A stretch of DNA of 64,000 nucleotides from Linum tenue (Eukaryota; Streptophyta; Magnoliopsida; Malpighiales; Linaceae), in contig CAMGYJ010000004.1 of the NCBI GenBank assembly GCA_946122785.1, positions 16,080,150-16,144,149 of the forward strand, in the 5' to 3' direction. Positions within the stretch are counted from its first letter, which is position 1. Every line of letters starts with the position of its first letter. Positions 1 to 12,052 of the stretch are shown here, piece by piece. The position numbers and the translations under genes are program-made. Below the pieces are notes generated by a model. The model was not told the origin of the DNA, made no database searches, and saw only the letters and a list, made by a program, of their open reading frames with translations.

Positions 1-529
1 GCTGATGTTGTGCCACGCACTACATAACAAAGTGTCATCTTCAGTAGTCCAACGAACTCTTTCTTTCTTGCTTTCTTCGTGTCGAACTTGTTGGGGCGTT
101 CCTTGACTGCAATATTCTTGGATATTGAGGAGTTTGAAACTCAGTAGGAATGGTTTGAGGAATTGGAGCCTCATTTGGTGACCGTCGAGAGGAAATATTT
201 GATATTGGCATTTGTGAGTAATTTTGTTGGAAATATAGATGGCTGGAATTTGGATACATGGGCATATGAAAATTTCCTTGACTTAAAAAATAAGGAGAAT
301 TCATATAGGGGATAGGAAAATGGTTAAGAGGAGATTGTGGCTCTTGACTCTCATTACTTGAAACATTAGATGAACCTTGTGAGAAGGGAAAAAAATGGAT
401 TGTAGGATGGACGCGATGGATCCATTTCTTCCCAAATAATGAAAAGTTTGAAAGAAGAGGAGAAGAAAGAAGACGACTAGTAATGCGTAATAGGTTGAGA
501 GCATTACCTATTTGTTCATGACTCCACAC
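1..529 (-). pseudogene. PIF/Harbinger ORF1, Myb/SANT-like DNA-binding protein (frameshifted, runs off left edge)
   Basis: Reading the minus strand from 529, the N-terminal part is rich in S, P, N and Q. The frame then hits a stop at 41-43. In another frame, bases 1-60 encode WTTEDDTLLCSAWHN, a typical start of the Myb/SANT-like domain of PIF/Harbinger ORF1 proteins. A frameshift near 60-115 therefore separates the low-complexity N-terminus from the domain. In this superfamily ORF1 is known to cooperate with the transposase in binding the element ends. It is transcribed divergently from the transposase at 943. The domain continues outside the window. Lineage call is confident; the gene is non-functional as read. 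Confidence 0.75.
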
Positions 530-942
530 TATATATAGATAAATAAAATAAATCTACAAAGAACAATGCTATCACTTCCCTAGCTCACTCACCAAAATAA
601 TTGAGTAGTCCATTGGGTTGAGTAGTGAATTGTCACTTCCCTGTCAGCAAAATAATTGATCATTTTTGAACCGTTAATTTGAGTAGTGAATTGTCACTTC
701 CCTGTCAGCAAAATAATTGATAAGTTTTTCACCACTCAATGTCAGTGAATTGTCACTTCATTGTAAGAGCACTATGCAAGTAACTTTGTCAGAAGTAGTG
801 TATAAAGACACCCATTTTATCACTTGAAAATAATAAAAGTAAGAAATAAAAAAGGTGCACTTTTCATCAATAAATTGTATCCATATATTCAGCATTGTAG
901 TTTCATTCTTCTCACCATTCTCAAAAGATAACTCATTCAAAG
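530..942. promoter_or_regulatory. Shared spacer between divergent Harbinger ORFs, with tandem repeat
   Basis: Non-coding AT-rich gap between the two divergent transposon ORFs, so any promoters of both must lie here or nearby. It holds a 42-bp repeat at 619-660 and 680-721 (period 61 bp, core gaattgtcacttccctgtca) and a third partial copy at about 741-763. A role in transposase binding or bidirectional transcription is inference. Confidence 0.5.
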
Positions 943-2244
943 ATGAATTCTTCTTCTTCGTCGTCATCTTCTTCTAGTTCAGAGAATCCATTTGAGGAAA
1001 TCATAGTCCAGTGGGCAACAGATGATTCATACTCCAAACTTATGCAACAATATGTTCAAATCAAAAGGCAGCAAATAGAAGATGAAGCCTCGTCTTCAAG
1101 ACGTCCAAGGAGATACATTGAGAGGGGTCGTGAAGATGCACATCAGCGCCTATACCAAGTCTACTTCTCTGAGACTCCCACATACACTGATGATATGTTT
1201 CGGCGTAGATTTCGAATGCAAAAACATTTGTTTCTTCGCATAGGCGAAGGTGTGATGAAGTATGCTCCTTACTTCAAGAACAATATTGATGCTGTTGGCA
1301 GAACAAGTCTTTCACACCTAGTGAAGTGTATTGCAAGCTTATGGTGTGGCGGCAGACAACGTTGATGAGTATTTACGGATCGGGGAGACGACTACAACAA
1401 AATGTGTCAAAAGATTTGTAAAAGCTGTCATTGCTACTTTTGGAGATGAATACTTGAGGAGGCCAAATGCTGAAGATATCGAAAAATTGCTTCATGTAGG
1501 TCAGCAACGAGGTTTTCCAGGTATCTTAGGCTTTATTGACTGTATGCACTGGGAATGGAAAAATTGTCCTGTTGCATGGCAAGGTCAATATGCTAGAGGA
1601 GATCATAAAACTCCTACTATTATGCTAGAAGCTGTAGCTTCACAAGATCTATGGATATGACATGCGTTTTTTGGTCTTCCAGATACATTGAATGATATCA
1701 ACGTATTAGATCGATCCCCAGTTTTTCATGAAGTATTAGAAGGGAGAGCACCAGAAGTTAACTATTACGTCAATGGAAAAAGTTACAACTTGGGCTACTA
1801 CCTCAATGATGGAATCTATCCAAACTGGGCAACCTTTGTTAAGTCAATCCCGCTGCCACAAGGACCGAAACATAAATTATTTGCTAAGAAGCAAGAGTCA
1901 GTCGGAGGAGATGTCGAGAGAGCATTTGGGGTGATGCAATCACGATTCGCCATCGATAGTAACCCGACACGGGTACGATGCAAGAAGAAAATCGGGGAAA
2001 TAATGAAAGCATGTGTAATCATGCATAACATGATTGTAGAAGATGAGTGAGATTCATATATCCGCCATGATGGTGTGAATTTCAATGTATCCATGACTAT
2101 AGTTTCTCAAACTTGGCTGCCAGAGTATGTAGAGTATCTCCGAAATCATTTGAGAATTCGTCATAGGTCCAAAAACCATCAACTTCAAACAGATTTAGTT
2201 GAAGAGATTTGGAATCGATTTGGAGGAGAGGAAGATGACGAGTA
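943..2244 (+). pseudogene. PIF/Harbinger transposase (DDE_Tnp_4 type), broken
   Basis: Starts at ATG 943 with a serine run. The catalytic core lies in three frame segments. The DDE landmarks are visible: first Asp in FIDCMHWEW (about 1535-1560), second Asp in NDINVLDRSPVF (about 1690-1725), and Glu in DVERAFGVM (about 1911-1937). Breaks: a frameshift near 1331-1365, where the second segment enters at AYGVAADNVDEYLRIGE; a TGA at 1658-1660 where the family normally has Trp (DLWI-W-HAFFG); and a TGA at 2048-2050 after IVEDE. Reading continues in frame to the natural end EEDDE at 2242-2244. Length of about 430 codons is normal for the family. The element is a dead autonomous copy. Confidence 0.85.
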
Positions 2245-2249
2245 GTCTA

Positions 2250-2340
2250 GTATTTTTTTTATTTCATTTTGAATTTTTGTATTTTGTATTTTGAATTTTT
2301 GTATTGCGTTTTGAATTTTTGTATTTTGTTTTTCATTATG
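2250..2340. repeat. Short tandem repeat, TTTTGAATTTTTGTAT type
   Basis: Four imperfect copies of a T-rich unit (attttgaatttttgtatt) directly after the transposase stop, probably in the element's 3' non-coding region. AT-rich slippage product; no function claimed. Confidence 0.6.
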
Positions 2341-2659
2341 TAATTTTTCTTTATTTCTATTTGGTGTATGCTATGTATTTTGTGTTTATTGAATTTTCAA
2401 AAGACTATTATGCAAAAATATTGTTAAGGAAAAGAATATCTAGTAGGTCCCATCAATTGCAATTGCTAACATATTGCAGGGATGTAGGTGGTTTGAAATG
2501 ATTGAATTGAATAATTGCTAAAGTTGGTGATGTGGATGTAAGGTCCATTTATGAAATGACTAACCTATTGCAGGGATGGAGATGGTTTTAGTATGTAAAA
2601 AAGCAAACATAGGTTTTACAGGACAGCAATACCAAGTTTCAGTAGCTTTAACATCTTAA

Positions 2660-2690
2660 CTAGGTCGGAAAGCCCGCGCTTCGCGGCAGG
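2660..2690 (-). mobile_element. Possible Helitron 3' terminus
   Basis: Read on the minus strand, a GC-rich stem (CCGCG, loop AAG, CGCGG; plus positions 2674-2686) is followed after about 10 bases by CTAG and then T. That is the arrangement expected of a Helitron 3' end (hairpin then CTRR, inserted before T). The matching 5' TC end was not located, so the element's extent is unknown. It could also be a chance GC hairpin. Confidence 0.3.
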
Positions 2691-3251
2691 TTACAAATTT
2701 TTTGCCTCTTACTATATGAATAGATATAGTATAATATTTTGGAGAATTCAGTATAGCATTTGACTATAGAAGGGCCAAATTACACTATTGTGCATGGAAC
2801 ATCGAAGTTTGTTTTTAAACTGTTAATGAAGGGCTTGGCGTCAAGTTGGAGTTGAAGTGATAAATAAAATACTTGAAATTTGTAAAAGTGGAATTTGCTT
2901 AACTGTAGCTTTCGGTTTTATATATCAGTTGATGTAAACTACAAAGAGGCTAGTTTGTATAGGTGGGTTATGGCAACCAGTATAGCACCATATGTTTACA
3001 TTACCCCTTCATGATAGTCTTTGAGAAACAAACTAAAGCCACCACTTGACTCTTACAAAATAACCCCCTATTTTTCCAAGAAAAAAAACCTTTCAAACAT
3101 AGAAACATAAGAGGGGGAACTATCCTAGGTGACAACATACCGTTTATATTAACATGAGATGACAAAATAAACATCTTTGATCAACAATTCACATTATTAG
3201 ACATCCACATCACCTGGACAAAGGAAAAGGGGAAGGAGACTTAGGTATGTA

Positions 3252-3379
3252 TCATCGTATTGATGCAACTGCTTCTTTCACATGGATATCCATGTAAGCC
3301 TTTAGATCTTGAAGCTTCGACTTTGCAGCTTCCCATACCATGGTAACCTCGGATGACCAGGAATTTTCCTTGTTCTTGC
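3252..3379 (-). CDS. Candidate terminal exon of an unrecognised gene
   Basis: Minus-strand open stretch after an acceptor-like TGGCAG. It contains EVTMVWEAAKSKLQDLKAY and ends with a TGA at 3252-3254. The composition is helix-like and charged (K, E, A, D), which looks coding. A second minus-strand piece near 3545-3600 (DAEAMFKETKSSRHRLR, followed by a GT donor) may be the preceding exon, but the phases do not obviously fit. No family recognised. Confidence 0.3.
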
Positions 3380-5481
3380 CTGCCATTTAGATAAAAAAAG
3401 ACGTTTAAGTAAAGTGTTGGATATGTTCAAAGAGTGGATATTTGATACCAATTGGCAGCAGTAGATTTTGGCGTATTGCACTTCCAATAAAAGCAGAAGC
3501 AGGTAAGAGCAAATGTAAATGAACACAAGAAACCTTAGGCGATGTCTGGATGACTTTGTTTCTTTGAACATGGCCTCTGCATCCTTTACTGTCACCTCTT
3601 CTGATTAAGCTGGTGACTTTGTTTCTTGCAATGATCAGGTTCTTGATCACATTCTAGGACCCCTTATGGCTACTTGTTTCACTGACTGTAAAATCTCGAT
3701 AGCTCCTATGCTTGGAAATCAAATGAATCAATCACATGAAATAAAGGGAGAGAACAAACCCATGTATCGAGAAAACTAACTCAGCAAAAAGAAGAATCAC
3801 CCAAAAGGAAAACTAACATTAGAAATAAAAGTTAGAAAAGGTAACTTATGGTCTAATCAGTTTTGTCTATGTCTTGCTTGGAGAACACATGTTAGTCAAC
3901 TACCAAACCATAACTCACCTGCATCCATACATAAAAAAGTCAAATTTGATACTTAGGCCATTTGGTGATAACAATCATACACAGAACAATCCAAGTGGTA
4001 CTATTAAAAGATGAATACAATGCTGAGTTTCTTAAGATGAATGAGTTAGAGACTGGAAGTAAGCATTTAGCCTATCTAATAGTACAATAACCCATATGAT
4101 TTAAGGCTACACATACAAATGCTATTAGCTATAACATGCTGAAAATTTCAATATCATCTATGCTACCATCTTAAAAGTCGAAAAAGCAAGAAAGCTTCCA
4201 CTAGAAATACATAATTACAAACATCACCATCCAGACAAAACAATAAGAAGTTTCGCCCATCTTCTCTTCATAGCAGAGGGTCCAAGATGTGAGAAAAAAT
4301 TATCATAAAGGTCCTACTGTATGGTTATGAGTGACTACTCTAATTTAAAGTTAGACACCACTCTGCCAATGTCGGATATACCGAATCTTCTACTTATGAA
4401 CCGGATCCTCCAAGGGTTCAATTAAACTCAAACATTTAGAATTGTTTGGTATCAACATAACCAAATTTTAAAGGAAAGTAAACATATAAAAGGGAGGTTT
4501 GGTAATGGGCGTTACTCACACGAAAATACTTTGAAGTGTCATAGATAAGTCACCCACTCACAAGTAGCAGATAGGCACAACAATTAAAAGAGTATGGGGG
4601 TTTAGTGGCTGGAGGTAAAATTAGGCAGTGTGAGACAAAGCTACTTATGAACTATGGAAAGATTAAATCTTGAAAAATATGAAGAACACATCCACATAGT
4701 CATCAACTAAATATATAAAAATGAAAGTAGAAGAGTCGGGCTAAGGATGATGAAACAAATCTCAAATGTTAGGAGGAATGGTAGACAACACCCCAGGAAT
4801 ATAGAATATTCAAAGATGAGAACCTGAAAACTCTTCCTTGCATCTACAAACCTGTGTTTATGGTCTTCTTTTTTGCTCACACCACACACACTACTAGTCC
4901 TAATCGAAACACATGACTAGACATTCTAACAAAAAAAAAAAAAACTCTAAGCAATAAGATAGGAGAAACGAACCACATAGTTTACAAAAATAAAAACCAA
5001 TGCATTTTTGTAGAAATGTATCAGCAGCTTGCATAAAAAGAAAAATGCGAGCCAACCGGCCCCTATATATGTGTACTTATCGTTTAATACAATGGCTAAA
5101 CAGTGAAGCATCATCAATAGTTCAATTAACCAAGCAAACATTTCAGGAGCAAGAAACGGAACATAGTCGAGTGATCAAATGAGAATGCAAGTTTATATAC
5201 TAATTTCAGAAAAAGCAATCCACTCCTCCTAGACTGATGAACTTGAAAGGTACCAAACGAACCGGGGTTGATGTATGTACTGAATAGAGCCCTACAGTAA
5301 TGGAACATTTATACAACGCGCAAAAGAAGTGAAATTAACCGAACGAACCGGGTATGATGTAAATGTACTGGACTGAAGTGGTATTATTTGGAGAAAATAA
5401 AACTTCTCAAAAGATTAAATAATTGGGAACACACATACTAGAAAGTTTCATAAAAGTCTACTTGGAAGGCAGGTTAATCAA

Positions 5482-5560
5482 ATGGCAACCAACCCCATCG
5501 TTGAACAGGCCCTCATCACCCCCCAGTTGTTACTCTTGATCCTACTGTTAATTGCCTCTC
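5482..5560 (-). CDS. Weak exon candidate
   Basis: Minus-strand stretch containing DRAREAINSRIKSNNWGVM, then a TGA near 5483. It lies downstream of an acceptor-like TATATAG. It could equally be intronic; no homology recognised. Confidence 0.2.
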
Positions 5561-6148
5561 TTGCACGGTCCTGACTGAAGATTCTCTATCTCAAGGATGA
5601 CCCACCTATATAAAATGAAACAATCACATACATAATGCCAATATATTAAAAGTATGAAGAAGTGTAGAACGTCGATGAGTCTTAGCTCTTATCTTAATAA
5701 ATCTGATGGCTTGATTTTCACTACTTAGTAGCTAAACATGGTACCTAAAGAGTAAGCTGGATGCAACACAGTACAACACAAACAATATAAAATAAATAAG
5801 AGACATCTAAACGAAAAAGAGAAACTGATAGGCAAAAGAACACAATTAACCACTAACAATTGCACACTATTAACCACGTGGAGGTTAGTCACAACACATT
5901 CTAAGAAGCTAGGTAGACTAAAAAATGCGCACACAGTTGTAACTAACCTCTACTAACTTGCCTATGATGAATCAATGGGAAACAAAATGCTGAGCAATCA
6001 ATGGGTAACACACCCTATGAATTTGCAGGATCTTGCAGTAAGCGAAGTTGGAAATCAGTTACGTGCAGGCAAGCATGACAGAACCAATTCTAGGCTTGCA
6101 TACATAGCACATAAAAGCAAACTAAATGAATTTGGTCACCTCTTTTAC

Positions 6149-6234
6149 CTGGTTTCTTTCTTAGATTCTTCACATTTTGTGTTGCATGTCCCATATTCTC
6201 TAGCACGATGATTCGATGACGAAAAGCATTCCAT
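6149..6234 (-). CDS. Candidate internal exon, Cys/Ser-rich
   Basis: Minus-strand open stretch MECFSSSNHRAREYGTCNTK followed by CEESKKET, ending at a good donor (CCAG|GTAAAA, GT at 6147-6148). The composition is more protein-like than the surrounding AT-rich DNA. No family recognised; kept only as a possible exon of the minus-strand gene that may cross this region. Confidence 0.25.
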
Positions 6235-7179
6235 CTTTGTCGACAATGTAAGAGCAACAAAAGAAAACAAAAGCGATTCAAATGAGAATGTTAAAAGAAT
6301 TGAAAAACCTGAGCATCCAAACAATGAGTGGAAAATATGGAGGAAATTTTATGCCTAATGTGTGGCCAAAAACCCAGACTCAGATAGAAAAGAGCAGAGG
6401 AATTCGAACCAAAACCAAACTTGTTGCAGCCAAACACTTAAAAAATCCATATGAGGATTATTAGGAGTTAAATATGAAATAAACACAATAAGGTGCCATA
6501 ACTTGCTCCTCCACATTCGTATGTTCCCGATTCCCCTTCCTTCGATCTACCTGCAACAAACCAAAGCAAACAACAAAAACTTGAATGAAAATTGCAAGAA
6601 GCTGAAAGTAAAAACCAAAACAAAGAACAAAAACGTTCAACACCATAAACACGCCCAAGCACAACTGATCCATCTATTTTGACCTTTCCATGTAATTCTA
6701 GAATTAACCGGTAGCAAAAAAGATCCATAGATCAATTCAACATCATTATTTTATATGGCCAACAAAGGACCCATGAAATGGCCCGTCATTAATCTGTATG
6801 AAAGCAACTTACGCACATGTTAAAATGTCTAAGAAAGGTGAAAAAGTTGAAAAAATAATTTTTGGATAACATTTTTCAGGGCACAGGAACATTTTAACGC
6901 ATTGAACATGCTCTTGTCAAATTCAGAGATCGATGAGAGGAGAATTGATTGCAGAGGAAGATGAAAGTTCACAGAGAAGCTGGAAAGAAGAACTAACACC
7001 TACATAACTGAAAAGCTCAAGTTTGGTCTATCTAAATACTAATTCTGACTCGTGTAACCGGCTAACAAACTCTACCAATTCGCAACAAAATGGATGGCTG
7101 GGAAAACAACTCTATTACAGTCACTATGCTTTGGTGTCTTGGTTGAGATATGAGTATATCTTCTGGGGTTCCAGTAAAC

Positions 7180-7290
7180 CCAACAATTTCCCAAAGCTAA
7201 CCAGTAAAGAGGAGTAAATCCAACAATTTCCCAAAGCTAACCAGTAAAGAGGAGTAAATCCAACAATTTCCCAAAGCTAACCAGTGAAGA
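7180..7290. repeat. 40-bp tandem repeat, three copies
   Basis: Unit beginning ccaacaatttcccaaagcta starts at 7180, 7220 and 7260 (exact 40-bp period). The first two copies are nearly identical and the third diverges after 30 bases. Local tandem duplication in otherwise unremarkable sequence. Confidence 0.9.
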
Positions 7291-7635
7291 GCCACAATTC
7301 TCGGTGAAAAGAGAAAAACATAACACAAAACGAAAAACACACTGAATATCCTGTTAACATGGGGTTTATACTAATAACCAGAAAAGGAAGTAACATCATA
7401 GTTGGTTTATACATTCGAGCATGGCACCATCTAATCATATGCATCACTAAAATGATGATGCTTGCCCATGTATTTCAATCTCAGGTGGTGAGTTGCATCC
7501 TGATATGGGATCAGTGATGGACAATTTTATAAAAAAACAATAGAATTATTTTCAATTAACTATGGTTTAAGTAGCTAGGTAGCATTGGCATCATTTTGTA
7601 GAATTTTTTACACTAAAGCAACAAACGAATCATAT

Positions 7636-8718
7636 AACGCTATAAGAACCAACAACATGGTATCCTTTCAAATTTGTACATACTTATTCGTTAATCAAGT
7701 CCAACCTCGCCTAAACAACCAGAGAGAGCCAAACCACCAACTGCGATCGAACTCAGACAAATAAGGATTCGTCAACAGAAAATGGATGGAAAACAAACCA
7801 TAACACACAAAAATTGAAGAATGAAGATTAAGAATGAAATCTCGGTAGACATTTGGCAATGAGATCCGAAGAATGCTATCTGTAATACCAAACGAACAGG
7901 ATGTATTGCCTACGACAAGGATTAAACAAACTCTCCCTATCAAGAGAGACGAAACTGAAAATAGGAAATGAAGGTTCATCATTTACCTTTCATTTTCAAT
8001 CTGAGCGAACTATGGATCCCATCACTCGAAACCAACAATGTTCGTGTTAAGGCATGGATCTGCTTGTAATTCCATTTATCCTTCCTTCCCGTATGCTATC
8101 CACAGTCCTCACCTCCACCGTTATCCTGACCAGAAGAGACCCTCCATCGTTCCCCTAACAACCTCCCTTGCGCCATTACCCTGACCAAAAACGAAGGCAG
8201 AATATAACTCTCTATAAGAACTAGCAAGATGGTATCTTTTTAAATCTCTACATACTTAGTTGTTCATCGAGGCCAAGCGCGCCTAAAAAACTAGAGATAG
8301 GCAAACAACCAACTATAATTGAACTCAATATACAAACAAATAAAGATTCGTCAACGAAAAAGAGATGGAAAACAAACCCAACACACACAAAATTGGGAGA
8401 ACGATGGTTAAGAATGAAATTTCAGCAAGCATTCGACAATGACATCCGAAGCACGCACTCTGCAATACAAAACACATAGGATGCATTTCCTACTAGAAGG
8501 ACTAAAAAAACTCTCCTATGTAAGAGAGCAGAAACCGAAAATATCAAATGAATATGATCACTTACCTTCCGATTCAGCCTGAGTGAATTGTAGATCCCAT
8601 TGTTTGAAGGCAGTAATGTCCGTGTTAAGGCAAGGATTTGCATGTAATCCTATGTATCCTTCCTTTCCGTATGGTATCCACAAGCCTCACCTCCACCATT
8701 ACCCTGGCTAGAAGCGAC
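7636..8718. repeat. Diverged tandem duplication interrupted by element A1
   Basis: Copy 1 is about 7636-8210. Copy 2 starts at about 8212 and continues across the A1 insertion into 24193 onward. Shared landmarks include the pairs gattcgtcaac and ggatggaaaacaaac / gagatggaaaacaaac, and the ends tcctgaccagaagagaccctcc (copy 1) against ccctggctagaagcgac then gcgaccctcc (copy 2, with A1 between). Copy 1 thus serves as a paralogous empty site for A1. Minus-strand readings of both copies share ALTRTLL followed by a GI-SLRL pattern, so part may once have been coding. Confidence 0.8.
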
Positions 8719-10005
8719 TGATAGACCATTGATTGCACATGTTTTTACCGCCATTATTGAGCCGTTTGAGAGTCGATTCTCGTGTTTTAAGCCGATTTCA
8801 CGCTAGGTTGTGTGTTTATGTCATATTTCAGGACTTGGCGTTGACGTGAAGGCGAGGAAATGAGTTTCGGGTCAAAAGGAGGACATTGGAGTAGAAGGGT
8901 GATGGAAGAGCAAAATACCCGACCATGAGTGAAAATACCCGGCCGGGTAAAATGCAATGGGAGGCCGGGAAAACTGTTTTTGGACGTCAAGAAGCAGGAG
9001 GGGTCCCGACCTGAGAGCAAAAATACCCGATCGGGTATTCTGGACCACGATCGGGTATTAACCCCTTTGGTGCTGCGCTGCGTTTCAAAATCCCCAGCCG
9101 GACACTAGAAATACCCGACCGGGGATTACGACCGGGGATCGCGAACAGCTGGTTCTTAAGGAAAAGAAGGCCAACTTTTGAAGGGTTCCAAGTTTTAGAG
9201 AGACAAAGATGATACCTAGAGAGAGAGAGAGTGTGACAAACCTGATTCTCCAAGTGCCCTAGATCGATCTTCATCACCATTGGAGCCCAGCTTGAGCTTG
9301 GAGAAGTGCTGATTGAGTGCCAGAAGCATAATCCCCTCCTTCACAGTATGGTTTCCGCATCTGAGCTAGATTTCCCTTCTCTCTCTATGGAGTAACTTTC
9401 TCATTCACCTGGGTATGAAGAACCCTAGATTAGTATGTTAGGTCTGATTGTATAAACCCAAGTACAAATTCAGTGATATGATTATATTCAATTGAGGTTT
9501 GATTTCTTGAATATCACGAATCCTGATCAAATTCCTGTTATTTCTGCTTTGACCTTGAAAGAGAATATTTGCCTAGGTTGATAGAGCACCCTTGATTGAA
9601 GGTAGTGAATTGACGACTTTAGGCGAGGAGTCAATTCACTATTATGTACTTGATTTACTTCGGTAGAGGAGGTTTGGTTCGTTAGGGCCTCAATCTGTTT
9701 ACTCCGGTGGAGGTTAGTCGGCCGTTGGGGACTCAGATTGAGAGGGTCTGGAGACCTTTAGTCGAGAATGAAGACTGTTTAAGAACCTCCCGCAGTATAA
9801 CTATCATTGAACTTGGTAAATTACAACCTGGCTTAACTGTAGTCTAGGGGGAACCATATCCGAGTGACCTCTCTCAACTTGAACACAAACTAAACCTTCA
9901 TTACACTTGAACCGCTAGATAACAATTAGAACTCAACCCGCTATACTACGCATTAGTAGGTGGTTACACTTGGCCACTTTCTAGTGTGACGGTAGAGGAG
10001 TGTCA
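8719..10005 (+). repeat. 5' LTR of A1
   Basis: Starts TGATAGACCATTGATTGCAC and ends GAGTGTCA; 1287 bp. The 3' LTR repeats it from 21412. It contains an array of palindromic ACCCGGCCGGGT-type motifs (8917-9130) and a short GA run. Transcription signals were not pinned down. Confidence 0.9.
8917..9130. repeat. Palindromic CCCGGCCGGG motif array in A1 LTR
   Basis: Six or more copies of AATACCCG-N-CGGGTAT-type motifs, including perfect palindromes ACCCGGCCGGGT (8937-8948) and ACCCGATCGGGT (9025-9036), plus half-sites such as ATACCCGACC. The same motif family recurs at 15572-15836 upstream of ORF3. Confidence 0.8.
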
Positions 10006-10011
10006 AGTTGT

Positions 10012-10028
10012 TGGCGTCGTTGCCACGG
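10012..10028 (+). promoter_or_regulatory. Primer-binding site (tRNA-Asp type, degenerate) of A1
   Basis: TGGCGTCGTTGCCACGG lies 7 bases after the 5' LTR. It matches the intact PBS TGGCGCCGTTGCCGGGG of A3 (54526) at 15 of 17 positions. The intact form is complementary to the 3' end of plant tRNA-Asp. Confidence 0.85.
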
Positions 10029-10152
10029 ACTGCTAGGTTGTTGAAGAAACGTGATTTCTGTTACTTTAGCATTTCCATTTCTGCATTGATTGTTTGCTTT
10101 TTCCCACTTGTGCCTTCACGGGGTTGCTTGCTTGGCCGTGTGCAGGCGGTGC

Positions 10153-12036
10153 ATGACCCGTAGCCAGTCGGGAGGTCTACTATCGTTAGATCCGGAGCTA
10201 GAACGCACCTGTTTCCAACAAAGGAGACAACAACGAGTGCGACTGGCTACGGAGGAAGTGTGCATCGACGACCACTTGAGCTGTGATTCTGAGGAGGAGT
10301 ACGAGATGGACGATGCGCAAAACCCGCCCCAGGGGATGACTCTCCAGGTTCCCCCAGTGAATCAGATCCTAGGGAACAACCCAGTCCCCCAGGAAGTTGG
10401 GGCTCAGCATCAACCACCGTCGCCGGGTCCTACTATGGAGTACTACTACACTCCACGGGTCGCCGACATCTGCCCCATCATCATCTACCCGCCCATTCCA
10501 GCGAACAACTTTGAGATCAAGCCATGCTGGATTCAACTGATTACATCCTCTATCCAGTTCCATGGCTTAAAGGATTAGGAGGTGAGGGTGCACCTTTCTC
10601 GGTTACTACAGCTGACAAATGGATTCAAGATGAATGGTGTACCCGATGATGCGATCCGTCTCCACCTTTTTGCCCATTCTCTGCCGGGGCATGCAAAGAG
10701 GTGGTTAGAGACCCAGCCCCCACTATCCATCACATCGTGGGACGACTTGGCCGACAAATTTGTGCACAGGTATTATCCAGCCTCGAAGACCACGGAGATT
10801 CAGCGGGAGATCACTCATTTCCGCCAGGAGCCAGATGAGTCACTACATGATGCCCGAGAGCGATACTCGGGATTCTTCTTGTAGTGTCCCCATCACGGCT
10901 TCAGTGATGCATTCACAGTGGGGAATTTCTAAAGCGCTCTGACCCCAGAAAGCTAGAGGGTGATCGAGTCTCTATGCCCAGGAGGGGATATTCTCACCAA
11001 GACTCCACCCGAGCTGAATCAGATGATCAACACTCTGGCTGCCAGGGATCACTCTTGGGGACAGAGCACCAGGATGAGGAGTTCCCGTGACCGAGGTGTG
11101 CATGCCATGGAGGCTAGGTACGGGCTAGAGCGGGAGGTGGCCGAGTTTGTCCAGACATTAAAGCAGCCCAACAGTTTTATTCCGGGCAGAGGAATGGCCG
11201 GTCCTCCAGTTGCTCAATGTCAGTGGTGTGAGAGTTCGAACCATCTGGTGGAAGACTGCCAGGCCATGCGAGAGTCTTCTACACCCCAGGAGCATTTAGA
11301 CTTCATCGCCAATGATCGGCGCCTTGATCCTTACAGTGGTACATATAATGAAGGGTGGCGCCAGCATCCCAACTTCTCTTGGAATAATAGCAGCATCACT
11401 ATACCACCTGGTTTTTCAGCACCAACAGGTGGTTTTCAGCAGAGGCAACCCTTCTAGGCCAGGCAGGGTCCTGTTCCACAGCAGCAGCTTAGCATCCCAG
11501 ATAGTGGCAACCATTCCAGCAGCCACAACACCAGTTTGCCTAGTTGCCAGCAGCTCCAGCTCCAGATGACAGAGCTGAAAAATATTTTGCAGGCATTCAT
11601 GACTACCAGTCAGGGGAATTTCGCCAGGATGGACCAGAACATAACTTCTCTAGAGGCAGGCCAAAGGAACCAGGGAGCTATACTGCAGGATCTCCAGAAT
11701 CAGATTGGTGGCATTGCTTGCCAAAATAACACCAGAGCACTGGGGACTTTGCATGCCACCACCATTCCCAATCCTCGCGAGCCTCACCAGCAGCTGGATG
11801 CCATCACTACCAGGAGTGGCAGGACCACATCTGCTGCCCCTGCCCCGGCCAGGCAAGATGAACCACTACTTGCTTCAACACTTCCAGTTGACGATGCAGA
11901 AGTGGGGATGGAGAAAGAAGCACCTGCTCCCAAGGCACATCAGTGGTTAAGGAGCATGTACCCCAGCTTCCCTTCCCCACTCGCCTACACAAAGACAAGC
12001 TGGAGACTGAGTTTGCCAAGTTCATGGCAATGTTGA
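10153..12036 (+). pseudogene. A1 gag (capsid/nucleocapsid), multiple in-frame stops
   Basis: Start ATG 10153 gives MTRSQSGGLLSLDPELERT, conserved with the A3 gag start at 54664. One frame runs to 12036 but has stops at 10576-10578, near 10882, in 10930-10960, and at 11455-11457. The retrotransposon gag (capsid) domain spans about 10590-10960, and the zinc knuckle CQWCESSNHLVEDC (CX2CX4HX4C) lies at about 11218-11260. The C-terminal part contains a coiled-coil-like LEAGQRNQGAILQDLQNQIG and ITTRSG. A frameshift near 12000-12050 separates it from protease. Confidence 0.85.
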
Positions 12037-12052
12037 AGCAGTCAACATCAGC

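Larger units (their letters stand above)
2700..8713 (-). other. Intron-like region with scattered minus-strand exon candidates
   Basis: About 6 kb with no long ORF and no recognisable transposon protein. Three or four short minus-strand stretches look coding and end at plausible donors (entries at 3252, 5482, 6149). This agrees with a long, intron-rich minus-strand gene whose first exon could be 24726-24811, now separated by the insertion of element A1. The protein family is not recognised and the exon order is unproven. The remaining sequence shows nothing beyond the two repeat structures listed separately. Confidence 0.3.

Noticed and set aside
4707..5308. Overlapping 60-64-codon frames on both strands
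   Set aside because: Low-complexity AT-rich shadows without coding character or splice support.
7180..7290. CRISPR-like direct repeats
   Set aside because: Three head-to-tail 40-bp copies without spacers, in plant nuclear sequence; plain tandem duplication.
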